Of a stretch of DNA of 5,226 nucleotides, positions 1 to 4,435 are shown in pieces; positions within the stretch are counted from its first letter, which is position 1; the number at the start of each line of letters is the position of its first letter. Below the pieces are notes generated by a model, which was given only the letters and a program-made list of their open reading frames with translations, had not been told where the DNA came from and ran no database searches. Where the stretch lies: NCBI GenBank assembly GCA_025449515.1, contig JANWJI010000184.1:1-5226 (forward strand), in the 5' to 3' direction. The position numbers were made by a program, and so were the translations under genes. Source of the DNA: Nitrososphaeraceae archaeon. GTDB taxonomy: Archaea; Thermoproteota; Nitrososphaeria; Nitrososphaerales; Nitrososphaeraceae.

Positions 1-538
1 GTCGTATACCATAATTTCGTGCCTGGATACTATTCATCAACGCGATCTCGGCGCGTGCAGGAGGACGTTGATACTCCTTGAAACATAATGACCAAGCATA
101 CGCAATTATCGAACCAATTATCAGGAATAAGCCTACATGGATTGAATTGTCCAGGCCATTGTAACTAAGTCCAACGCCTGCTAATGGAACACACAAGTTC
201 AGTACCACCATGCCAAACAAACTCTCTGAGGCAAGCAACGATCCACCCAAGGCCAGCAAGAACATACCAGGGACCGCAACCCAGACCCACCGTGCCGTAA
301 ACGAGCCCAGCATCAAAAGGCTTCCAAAAAGTAATCCTATGATTACTACTCTTCGACGCATTGCGCCCGTTGGTAAAAGCCCGATGGCAGCCGCGGGTAA
401 TGCTCCGATAAGCATTGGCAAACCTACTTCGACGTGACCAGTTACTATGATTAAAATCGGAATAGCAGATATCACTAGACCAAATCTTGCATCACGCCAA
501 TTCCACACGGAAGTCTTGGAATGATATCCGCATTCCAA
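1..538 (-). CDS. FUSC-like polytopic membrane protein, N-terminal part (C-terminus beyond left edge)
   Basis: Open frame on the minus strand running off the left edge; 179 codons are visible from a TTG at 538. Hydrophobic segments lie at about residues 19-33, 40-58, 64-77, 80-100, 104-122 and 130-150. A basic RRR loop sits after the second segment, and a charged, probably cytosolic stretch (KEYQRPPARAE) begins after the sixth. Short conserved-looking pieces are LPMLIGALPAAAIGLLPTGA (40-59) and LLALGGSLLAS. Order and spacing fit the N-terminal membrane half of FUSC/YccS-type proteins, associated with efflux of aromatic acids; the substrate here cannot be inferred. A major-facilitator protein is the main alternative. 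The start is uncertain: there is no ATG before Met42 (415), the frame stays open to 652, and TTG 538, GTG 508 (giving MWNWRDARFG) and GTG 475 are candidates. A TATA-like box at 586-595 favours 538 or 508. G+C is about 50%, well above the other genes. Confidence 0.55.
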   Translation of the reverse strand, partial: MECGYHSKTSVWNWRDARFGLVISAIPILIIVTGHVEVGLPMLIGALPAAAIGLLPTGAMRRRVVIIGLLFGSLLMLGSFTARWVWVAVPGMFLLALGGSLLASESLFGMVVLNLCVPLAGVGLSYNGLDNSIHVGLFLIIGSIIAYAWSLCFKEYQRPPARAEIALMNSIQARNYGIR

Positions 539-585
539 GTTGGTTTTTAAGAGCTGCCCTGCTGGTATCCGGCTGACTGTTCGCC

Positions 586-595
586 TATAAAAAAT
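586..595 (-). promoter_or_regulatory. possible TATA box for the FUSC-like gene
   Basis: On the minus strand this reads ATTTTTTATA. With the usual archaeal spacing of about 26 bases from TATA centre to transcription start, transcription would begin near 562. That leaves a leader of about 24 bases to the TTG at 538 or about 54 bases to the GTG at 508. No convincing Shine-Dalgarno sequence precedes either codon. The call rests only on composition and spacing. Confidence 0.3.
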
Positions 596-661
596 ACTGG
601 CCCCGTCTGTTTGGACGAACTCTGTCGTATCTTGCCATATTTCATCTAAAATTCATCCGTT

Positions 662-793
662 TCATCCATTCTGTAGCTTTGTCAGTATTGCTGCGACTTG
701 AAAACCTGCTAATAACGCTATTCCCTTCAAAATTCCACCTTCCTTGAAAGCCTCGGGAATCATAGAATCTGCTAACATGACAAGTCTGTCTTG
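662..793 (-). pseudogene. ZIP-family metal permease, C-terminal remnant
   Basis: The minus-strand frame ending in TGA at 664-662 encodes a tail beginning VMLADSMIPEAFKEGG, then a hydrophobic helix (GIALLAGFQVAAILTKL) and a stop. The pattern (A)D(S/T)MIPEAFEEGG followed by one last helix and almost no tail is the typical C-terminus of ZIP (ZupT/Gufa-like) divalent metal transporters, which are normally about 240-300 residues with eight helices. Here only about 38-43 codons remain. Reading upstream, similarity stops at Val-Met and the frame ends at TAA (796-794), with no preceding helices in the other minus-strand frames I checked. The first in-frame ATG is at 778. The simplest reading is a gene destroyed by deletion or rearrangement, leaving its 3' end next to the FUSC-like gene. 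A translated 38-residue single-helix peptide is possible but unsupported. The assignment is by eye from the motif. Confidence 0.6.
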
Positions 794-802
794 TTAGAAT
801 CT
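763..802. repeat. nested direct and inverted repeats at the ZIP remnant breakpoint
   Basis: The octamer TAGAATCT occurs at 763-770 and 795-802. Between the copies are two inverted repeats: CTAACA (772-777) with TGTTAG (792-797), and ACAAG (780-784) with CTTGT (790-794), the latter with a 5-base loop. They coincide with the point where ZIP similarity ends. This could be a rearrangement scar or an operator. The elements are short and some occurrence by chance in AT-rich DNA is expected. Confidence 0.4.
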
Positions 803-904
803 AACCGTGAAACGCACAAGAATATCAACATCACAGATCTTTAAACTAAATTACGATAATAATTAGATAGTACACTTTTAGTTCTCACTAGTAGTAACAT
901 AGTT

Positions 905-956
905 AAATCTAAAGGATTTGTTAAATCAGATTAGATTTGACAGAGATAAATCTGAT
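905..956. repeat. two overlapping, mutually exclusive inverted repeats
   Basis: AAATCTAA (905-912) pairs with TTAGATTT (931-938). ATCAGATT (925-932) pairs with AATCTGAT (949-956). The arms share bases 931-932, so both 8-bp stems cannot form completely at once, and AAATCT recurs at 948-953. The arms are AT-rich and would be weak as RNA. They may instead be related binding half-sites in the divergent intergenic region. Confidence 0.4.
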
Positions 957-1024
957 GCTAAATAATGGATAAGTATTCAAATATTTCAGAGAAATGATTG
1001 AAATACCGGTGTATGACAAAGATA

Positions 1025-1044
1025 GTCTGTCTGTCTGTCCGTCC
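1025..1044 (+). repeat. GTCY tetranucleotide tract, five units
   Basis: Five tandem units: GTCT three times, then GTCC twice. It lies in the gap about 110 bases before the SRPBCC start. A tract this short could vary in length by slippage but may have no function. Confidence 0.7.
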
Positions 1045-1125
1045 AGATAAATAGGTTGTACGATTACGTTCGCTTAATCTGACGAATTGTAATTTGAAGA
1101 TATCCAAAAACGATATTGCTATTAG

Positions 1126-1131
1126 TTATAA
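1126..1131 (+). promoter_or_regulatory. TATA box for the SRPBCC gene
   Basis: TTATAA, followed by CAT. Its first base is exactly 29 bases before the ATG at 1155, so transcription would begin at or next to that ATG, as expected of a leaderless archaeal message. This supports ATG 1155 over the TTG at 1116, which lies upstream of the box. Confidence 0.5.
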
Positions 1132-1154
1132 CATGCTTAAACTTCTTTAACATA

Positions 1155-1619
1155 ATGCGGTCGTTTACTCATACATTTAACGTAAATTGTCATATAGACA
1201 AAGCCTGGAGTTTCTATACTGAAGTTAAACACTTAAAGCTAATAACCCCTTTGGAAGTAGATATCCAAATAATAGATACAACTAGCCAAAACATCGTTGA
1301 AGGACAAGAGATATGGCTCAGTGGAAAAATAATTGCTAAAAAAAGGTCAAAATGGCATTCGAAAATTACATTTTTTAAACCTTATGAATATATAGATGAG
1401 ATGTTGGAAGGGCCTTTCAAAAGGTGGAAACATAGGCATATCTTTTATGATCGTGATGGAAAACAAACTAAGATATCAGATGAAATTGAATTTGAATTGC
1501 CATACGGAATATTTGGAAGGCTTTTCGAAGGGTATGCAAACAAGCATCTACAAAAGATCTTTGAACATCGAAAAATTGCTACAAGAGCAGCTTTAGAAAA
1601 TAATATTTCTCTCGAGTAA
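1155..1619 (+). CDS. SRPBCC-fold ligand-binding protein (COG4276-like)
   Basis: 154 residues from ATG 1155. The order of motifs is that of the SRPBCC (START/Bet v1/polyketide cyclase) superfamily, in the branch of small uncharacterised proteins like COG4276. There is an N-terminal strand FTHTFNV (4-10), an amphipathic helix DKAWSFYTEVKHLKLITP (15-32), a GQEIWLSGKI strand region (50-59), then W67, the signature EGPFKRWKHRHIF (85-97), and a C-terminal helix YANKHLQKIFEHRKIATRAA. This fold makes a hydrophobic cavity; ligands or reactions are unknown for this branch. Related domains are sometimes fused to or near sugar-nucleotide epimerases, but no such partner is here. There is no signal peptide or membrane segment, so it is probably cytosolic. 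The frame can be extended to a TTG at 1116, but that adds a hydrophobic stretch not typical of the family and precedes the TATA box. The gene stands alone. Confidence 0.8.
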   Translation: MRSFTHTFNVNCHIDKAWSFYTEVKHLKLITPLEVDIQIIDTTSQNIVEGQEIWLSGKIIAKKRSKWHSKITFFKPYEYIDEMLEGPFKRWKHRHIFYDRDGKQTKISDEIEFELPYGIFGRLFEGYANKHLQKIFEHRKIATRAALENNISLE

Positions 1620-1673
1620 TTGGCATTAATAGTATAACGAGAGCTTTTTCGTCAATCTCCTTTTGATATATGT

Positions 1674-1700
1674 TATTGATTCATTGATCTTAAATCAATA
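1674..1700. repeat. 8-bp inverted repeat downstream of the SRPBCC gene
   Basis: TATTGATT (1674-1681) and AATCAATA (1693-1700) are exact reverse complements separated by 11 bases. The stem is AT-rich with no following T run, so it is not a bacterial-type terminator. It may mark the 3' end of the upstream transcript or be a protein-binding site. Confidence 0.4.
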
Positions 1701-1969
1701 TCTTGGGCTAACCGATCCTAGTACTATCCGTTTCACCAACTGAAAAAATTATCGCCAACTATTATTCACGAGATTATTTGAAATAATTGCTCGAATGCAC
1801 TAATCCTTTACTAAATAACGAATCGATGATAATATTCGAAATAGAAAGATATCTAGACTGGTAGAGAATGAAAGTTCAGGCCTGCACATAGTACTCAATG
1901 CTTTCCATGTCGATACTCAATATTTGTAGAAAATTCGGAAAAACCATTTCACGTATGATAATCGGACTA

Positions 1970-1977
1970 TTAATATA
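1970..1977 (+). promoter_or_regulatory. probable TATA box for the NTF2-like gene
   Basis: TTAATATA, centred about 34 bases before ATG 2008. Transcription would start near 2000, leaving a leader of about 8 bases. An AGGAG sequence at 1993-1997 is correctly spaced to act as a Shine-Dalgarno element, but would be transcribed only if initiation is further upstream than predicted. The two readings conflict and the sequence alone does not settle them. Confidence 0.35.
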
Positions 1978-2007
1978 CGTGGAAGTAGGTATAGGAGTCG
2001 CAAGTTT

Positions 2008-2433
2008 ATGCCCATAACAGTTGAATTTGTAGATAATCTTTTTAAGAATCTTTCAAATGGTAACGGAGATGCCTTTTTTACTAGCGTTGCTGATGATGTA
2101 AATTGGACAGTCATGGGAACACATCCACTGGCTGGAGTGTATAATAGCAAAGCCGACTTCTTGAAGTCTACTTTTGAACGCTTGAGTAGAATTCTAAAAG
2201 GAGGAGTAATACTTAAAGTTACTCATATCTTTGTTTCAGATGATATTGCTGTAGTAGAGATGACCTCGACATCCACTACACTCAACGGGAAACCATGGCC
2301 GAATACTTACTGCTGGATACTCAGATTTGTCGATGGTATTGTCAAAGAGGTTCGAGCTTATGTAGACTCGTACCTTGTTCAGCAGGTAATCGAGGAGAAT
2401 GAGAAAGGCACCACCAGATCAACACAAGTCTAG
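2008..2433 (+). CDS. SnoaL/NTF2-like family protein (ketosteroid isomerase-related, COG3631-like)
   Basis: 141 residues, the usual length for a single-domain NTF2-like protein. An N-terminal helix (VEFVDNLFKNLSNGNGDAFF) leads to DDVNWTVMGTHPLAGVYNSK (29-48), which is the W-x-x-x-G-x-HPLAG-x-Y-x-SK pattern of SnoaL-like proteins. Strands follow around 67-92, and the closing part NGKPWPNTYCWILRFVDG (93-110) with VKEVRAYVDSYLV (112-124) is the typical C-terminal sheet. The fold is a cone-shaped barrel with a pocket. Members include isomerases, cyclases, dehydratases and many with unknown roles, so no reaction is assigned. There is no signal peptide or membrane segment. ATG 2008 leaves no unexplained N-terminal extension. 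It is transcribed alone, 388 bases after the SRPBCC gene and 436 before the cupin gene. The tail after about residue 127 is polar and probably disordered. Confidence 0.85.
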   Translation: MPITVEFVDNLFKNLSNGNGDAFFTSVADDVNWTVMGTHPLAGVYNSKADFLKSTFERLSRILKGGVILKVTHIFVSDDIAVVEMTSTSTTLNGKPWPNTYCWILRFVDGIVKEVRAYVDSYLVQQVIEENEKGTTRSTQV

Positions 2434-2541
2434 ATCTGAACTATTTTAGATTTTGTTGAATGATTTGGAAGAGAATGAGACTGGCAGGCAAAACAATTTC
2501 AGGACAATAACCATTTACAAATCTAATCGCAAACAATCGCT

Positions 2542-2553
2542 AGTGATATCACT
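2542..2553. repeat. perfect 12-bp palindrome AGTGATATCACT
   Basis: The sequence equals its own reverse complement and does not extend further. It sits 6 bases before a TATA-like TTTATAAAG stretch. That arrangement resembles an operator beside a core promoter, although no gene follows directly. Confidence 0.5.
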
Positions 2554-2830
2554 CGTTATTTTATAAAGTATTTTGACATCAGTTTGGGAAATTCAAAAGA
2601 ACACGAGAAATTTGCATGCTGTAGTTTCGTGATCAAAAAAGAGATCGAGTTTCATAAAACAATTGAAGTGTATTAGTTCCTGAAGCTAACAAGGTTTGAC
2701 CAGTTCACTTTCAATTTTTAAGTATGACACTCCATTCTGACCATAAACTACGTACGACTGAGCATAGAGGCACGAATATCAAATCTATCTTACATGAGAT
2801 TATCGAGACCTTTTAAGCTTCATTCATTAG

Positions 2831-2854
2831 CCTAAAAATATTATAACATTTAGG
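2831..2854 (+). promoter_or_regulatory. cupin gene TATA box inside an inverted repeat (possible operator)
   Basis: CCTAAA (2831-2836) and TTTAGG (2849-2854) are exact reverse complements spaced by 12 bases. Between them lies TTATAA at 2841-2846, whose first base is 29 bases before ATG 2870. A regulator bound to the arms would cover the TATA box and block initiation. The TATA assignment is the stronger part; the operator reading is inference. Confidence 0.4.
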
Positions 2855-2869
2855 TTTCTATGCAGAAAT

Positions 2870-3367
2870 ATGAATAAAGATGCCAATTACTGGATCGATA
2901 AACTTGGACTTCAGGAACATCCTGAAGGGGGCTACTTCATTGAAACCTACAAATCTCAAAGAATAGTAAATTTTGACGATTATGATGGAAATCGCTACAT
3001 TTGCACGGCAATCTATTACTTGTTAGTAGGAAATCAATTTTCCTCATTTCACAGAATGAAATCAGACGAAATATGGCATTTCTATGCTGGCAGCAGTCTA
3101 ACCCTATATATTATTCACAGGGATGGCACCCTAGACGAAATTAGATTGGGACAAAATATTGATAATAATGAGGTATTTCAAAAGGTTGTAGAATCCGGCA
3201 GTTGGTTTGCAGCATTTGTAAATGATCCTACTTCTTATTCTCTAATTGGATGTACAGTTTCTCCAGGATTTGATTATCACGATTGGGAGTTGGCAGATAT
3301 AAACAATCTTGTGCAAATTTATTCTCAACACAGATCGATTATAGAAAAATTCAAACGAGCATTTTGA
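2870..3367 (+). CDS. cupin-fold protein of the DUF985 / Cupin_5 family
   Basis: 165 residues, about the full length of this family (COG3542-like). All its landmark motifs are in order: HPEGGYFIETY (17-27), CTAIYYLL (45-52), SSFHRMKSDEIWHFYAG (58-74), a strand LTLYIIHRDG (77-86), GSWFAA (110-115), and GCTVSPGFDYHDWEL (127-141). H61, E67 and H70 are the likely metal- or ligand-facing residues of the beta barrel. Family members are single cupin barrels; their activity is largely unassigned, with proposals of sugar or small-molecule binding, so no reaction is given. There is no signal peptide; probably cytosolic. ATG 2870 fits both family length and a leaderless promoter 29 bases upstream. An earlier ATG at 2860 is out of frame and stops after five codons. 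The gene is isolated from its neighbours. Confidence 0.9.
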   Translation: MNKDANYWIDKLGLQEHPEGGYFIETYKSQRIVNFDDYDGNRYICTAIYYLLVGNQFSSFHRMKSDEIWHFYAGSSLTLYIIHRDGTLDEIRLGQNIDNNEVFQKVVESGSWFAAFVNDPTSYSLIGCTVSPGFDYHDWELADINNLVQIYSQHRSIIEKFKRAF

Positions 3368-3467
3368 CTTCCAGGCATTTTCTTAGCATATGGATTCTCG
3401 CGGAGGTTAAAAGAGATGCGATTTGAAAGGATTTATAATATAACTTACTGCATTTGAAATACGTCCA

Positions 3468-3474
3468 TTTTTTT
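3468..3474 (+). terminator. T7 run, possible archaeal terminator of the cupin gene
   Basis: Seven consecutive T residues about 100 bases after the cupin stop codon. Archaeal intrinsic termination depends mainly on U-rich runs in the transcript. It is the longest T run in this gap, and no hairpin precedes it. Confidence 0.35.
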
Positions 3475-3602
3475 GTAATATGTTTATAAATATTTTGGGT
3501 TAACGATAATTCTAATTTATTAATATTGAGCTTTTGATGTCATTTATAGTTGGGATGGAATCTTCATAAATGAGTTGTGTTCTTAAATTCGTTTAACCAC
3601 TT

Positions 3603-3676
3603 CTAGAGCTACCGTACTGCTGTATAGCACAATCCGTTAAGACCATATAATCGAGACTGCGACAAAATCGCTCTAG
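3603..3676. repeat. 74-base element closed by a 7-bp inverted repeat
   Basis: CTAGAGC (3603-3609) is the exact reverse complement of GCTCTAG (3670-3676). Inside is a small hairpin TGCT-GTAT-AGCA (3618-3629). Near the right arm GCGA (3659-3662) can pair with TCGC (3668-3671), which competes with the outer stem. The size and 7-bp closing stem resemble a tRNA, but D-arm and T-arm signatures are absent on both strands. It lies directly upstream of the HNH gene. Confidence 0.35.
3645..3651 (+). promoter_or_regulatory. possible TATA box upstream of the HNH gene
   Basis: ATATAAT, predicting transcription from about 3674. The ATG at 3685 would then be the first start codon in the message, but its frame closes at once. 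The usable TTG (3703) and GTG (3718) lie about 30 and 45 bases into the transcript. Confidence 0.3.
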
Positions 3677-3702
3677 TAGAAAAAATGCATTATTGATCGA
3701 TA

Positions 3703-4032
3703 TTGAGATGGAGATCAGTGTATGGCCAAAGCGAAGATTTTAAAAAGCAATCGACATCGATTAATGGTAGAATAGATTTGAATACCAATCTCAGACGAAG
3801 AAATTCTCTGATAAGAAAGGTTGGAAGAAGATGCGCAAAATGCAAGATCGAATTCGGAACAGAATATTCAGATCTGACCCTGGATCATGTGATCCCAAAG
3901 GAAATAGATCCTTATTCTAGAGAGTATCAACTTTTGTGTAGGCCATGTCATAACCTCAAGAATCTATTTCGAAACTTTTGTCGAGCCAAATTCGGTAGCA
4001 AAAAGTACTGGTTATTAATTAGCAAATCATAA
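3703..4032 (+). CDS. small free-standing HNH nuclease-like protein
   Basis: 109 residues if TTG 3703 is used; GTG 3718 is an equally reasonable start, with GGAG at 3710-3713 just before it, and TTG 3778 would still keep the domain whole. No ATG is available after the in-frame TGA at 3694-3696. The HNH/zinc-ribbon core is clear: a basic helix LRRRNSLIRKVGRRC, the first zinc pair CAKC (44-47), the catalytic strand LTLDHVIPK (58-66) with D61-H62, and the second pair with the last HNH histidine, CRPCHNLK (79-86). H62 would be the general base. The central Asn normally found five residues before the second Cys pair (N-L-x-L-L-C) is replaced by E74, so catalysis may be altered. Target DNA, partners and biological role are unknown; the basic N- and C-termini suit nucleic acid binding. 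It could be a decayed or domesticated homing-type nuclease, or a functional small nuclease. Confidence 0.75.
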   Translation: MRWRSVYGQSEDFKKQSTSINGRIDLNTNLRRRNSLIRKVGRRCAKCKIEFGTEYSDLTLDHVIPKEIDPYSREYQLLCRPCHNLKNLFRNFCRAKFGSKKYWLLISKS

Positions 4033-4109
4033 TTATGTGAATATATGCATCTGTTAGCAAATGTTCCTAAATTGTAGATTGTCATTAATAGATGAACCTA
4101 TAGATTACA

Positions 4110-4115
4110 TTTTTT
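4110..4115 (+). terminator. T6 run, possible terminator of the HNH gene
   Basis: Six T residues about 80 bases after the HNH stop; a second T6 run lies at 4182-4187. U-rich stretches of this kind serve as archaeal terminators, but in such AT-rich DNA they also arise by chance. Confidence 0.3.
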
Positions 4116-4304
4116 GCATGGAAATTAGCAATTACTATGCGATAGTTAATATTTTTAAATATTTATCCCAATATGATGCTATTTTTTCATAAATTATGCA
4201 AATTTGCTAATCCTTTCTCATTTTTATGATATACTGATAATTTCTAGACGAAGCTTGATAAGAGTACGCTCGGATCGTGGGTTATATCCTTTATCTCTGA
4301 TATG

Positions 4305-4324
4305 AATTGACAATTAATCAATTG
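4305..4324. repeat. alternating AATTG / CAATT half-sites
   Basis: AATTG (4305-4309), CAATT (4311-4315) and AATTG (4320-4324) are three copies of one pentamer in alternating orientation. The last two form an inverted repeat with a 4-base loop. They lie about 85 bases before the TATA box of the ABC binding-protein gene and could be regulator half-sites. The pentamer is AT-rich, so the significance is modest. Confidence 0.35.
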
Positions 4325-4405
4325 CCGATCAATCCTTGAGTATTACTATCCAAGATATGTGAAAGTATTGCATATATTCTCAAATTTCTACGTATTCAAA
4401 AGCAG

Positions 4406-4413
4406 TAATATAT
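4406..4413 (+). promoter_or_regulatory. TATA box for the ABC substrate-binding protein gene
   Basis: TAATATAT, centred 26.5 bases before ATG 4436. This is the same spacing as for the SRPBCC and cupin genes and predicts a message starting at or next to the ATG. Confidence 0.45.
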
Positions 4414-4435
4414 CTATCAGCACGTTGTGTGATGA

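Larger units (their letters stand above)
794..1154. other. non-coding, AT-rich repeat-bearing gap
   Basis: No credible coding frame on either strand; the longest minus-strand frame noticed starts at 900 and stops after about 19 codons. The gap separates the minus-strand ZIP remnant and FUSC-like gene from the plus-strand SRPBCC gene, so it is a divergent intergenic region. It contains the overlapping inverted repeats at 905-956, a tetranucleotide tract at 1025-1044, and the TATA-like box of the next gene at 1126-1131. Confidence 0.6.
1620..2007. other. non-coding gap between the SRPBCC and NTF2-like genes
   Basis: 388 bases with no credible gene on either strand. A T5 run at 1645-1649, 26 bases past the SRPBCC stop, could help end that transcript. 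An inverted repeat lies at 1674-1700. The last 40 bases hold the probable promoter and a GGAG element of the next gene. The short minus-strand frame starting near 1910 (about 10 codons) is not convincing. Confidence 0.6.
2434..2869. other. non-coding gap between the NTF2-like and cupin genes
   Basis: 436 bases with no credible coding frame; frames on both strands are broken by stops within about 20-25 codons. It holds a perfect 12-bp palindrome at 2542-2553 followed by a TATA-like run at 2559-2567, a weak hairpin (2602-2608 with 2625-2631, one G-U pair), and the cupin promoter region at 2831-2854. An untranslated RNA between the TATA-like run and the cupin gene is possible but not shown. Confidence 0.6.
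3368..3702. other. non-coding gap between the cupin and HNH genes
   Basis: 335 bases with no credible gene; a 13-codon frame starting at 3416 is too short to support. It contains a T7 run at 3468-3474, a long-range inverted repeat bounding 3603-3676, and a TATA-like ATATAAT at 3645-3651. It also contains an ATG at 3685 that is in frame with the HNH gene but followed by TGA at 3694-3696. Confidence 0.6.
4033..4435. other. non-coding, very AT-rich gap before the ABC transporter gene
   Basis: 403 bases without a credible gene. T6 runs at 4110-4115 and 4182-4187 could end the HNH transcript. Alternating AATTG/CAATT half-sites occur at 4305-4324, and the probable TATA box of the binding-protein gene is at 4406-4413. 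Confidence 0.6.

Noticed and set aside
210..437. 75-codon plus-strand frame
   Set aside because: It lies opposite the FUSC-like membrane gene; its Pro/Ser/Thr/Lys-rich translation has no recognisable domain, while the minus strand gives ordered hydrophobic helices.
662..778. Genuine 38-residue single-helix small protein
   Set aside because: The sequence reads as the last segment of a ZIP permease rather than an independent design; I kept it as a remnant, although conservation data could reverse this.
794..1115. CRISPR array or long repeat cluster in the repeat-rich gap
   Set aside because: The repeats are only 6-8 bases, irregularly spaced and mostly inverted; no repeated unit of 20 bases or more with regular spacers exists.
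1116..1154. TTG-initiated N-terminal extension of the SRPBCC protein
   Set aside because: The extra 13 residues are hydrophobic and atypical, and the TATA-like box at 1126-1131 would lie within the coding sequence; ATG 1155 explains the promoter spacing.
1396..1596. 66-codon plus-strand frame inside the SRPBCC gene
   Set aside because: Out of frame with the recognisable SRPBCC motifs and without features of its own; a shadow.
1861..1922. Small ORFs on both strands upstream of the NTF2-like gene
   Set aside because: The plus-strand frame has no acceptable start codon and the minus-strand one has about 10 codons; neither shows a recognisable motif.
1917..2150. 77-codon minus-strand frame
   Set aside because: Overlaps the promoter and 5' half of the NTF2-like gene on the other strand, and its protein has no recognisable family.
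3603..3676. tRNA gene
   Set aside because: The size and 7-bp closing stem fit, but there is no GG-containing D-loop, no anticodon arm with paired stem, and no GTTCRA T-loop on either strand.
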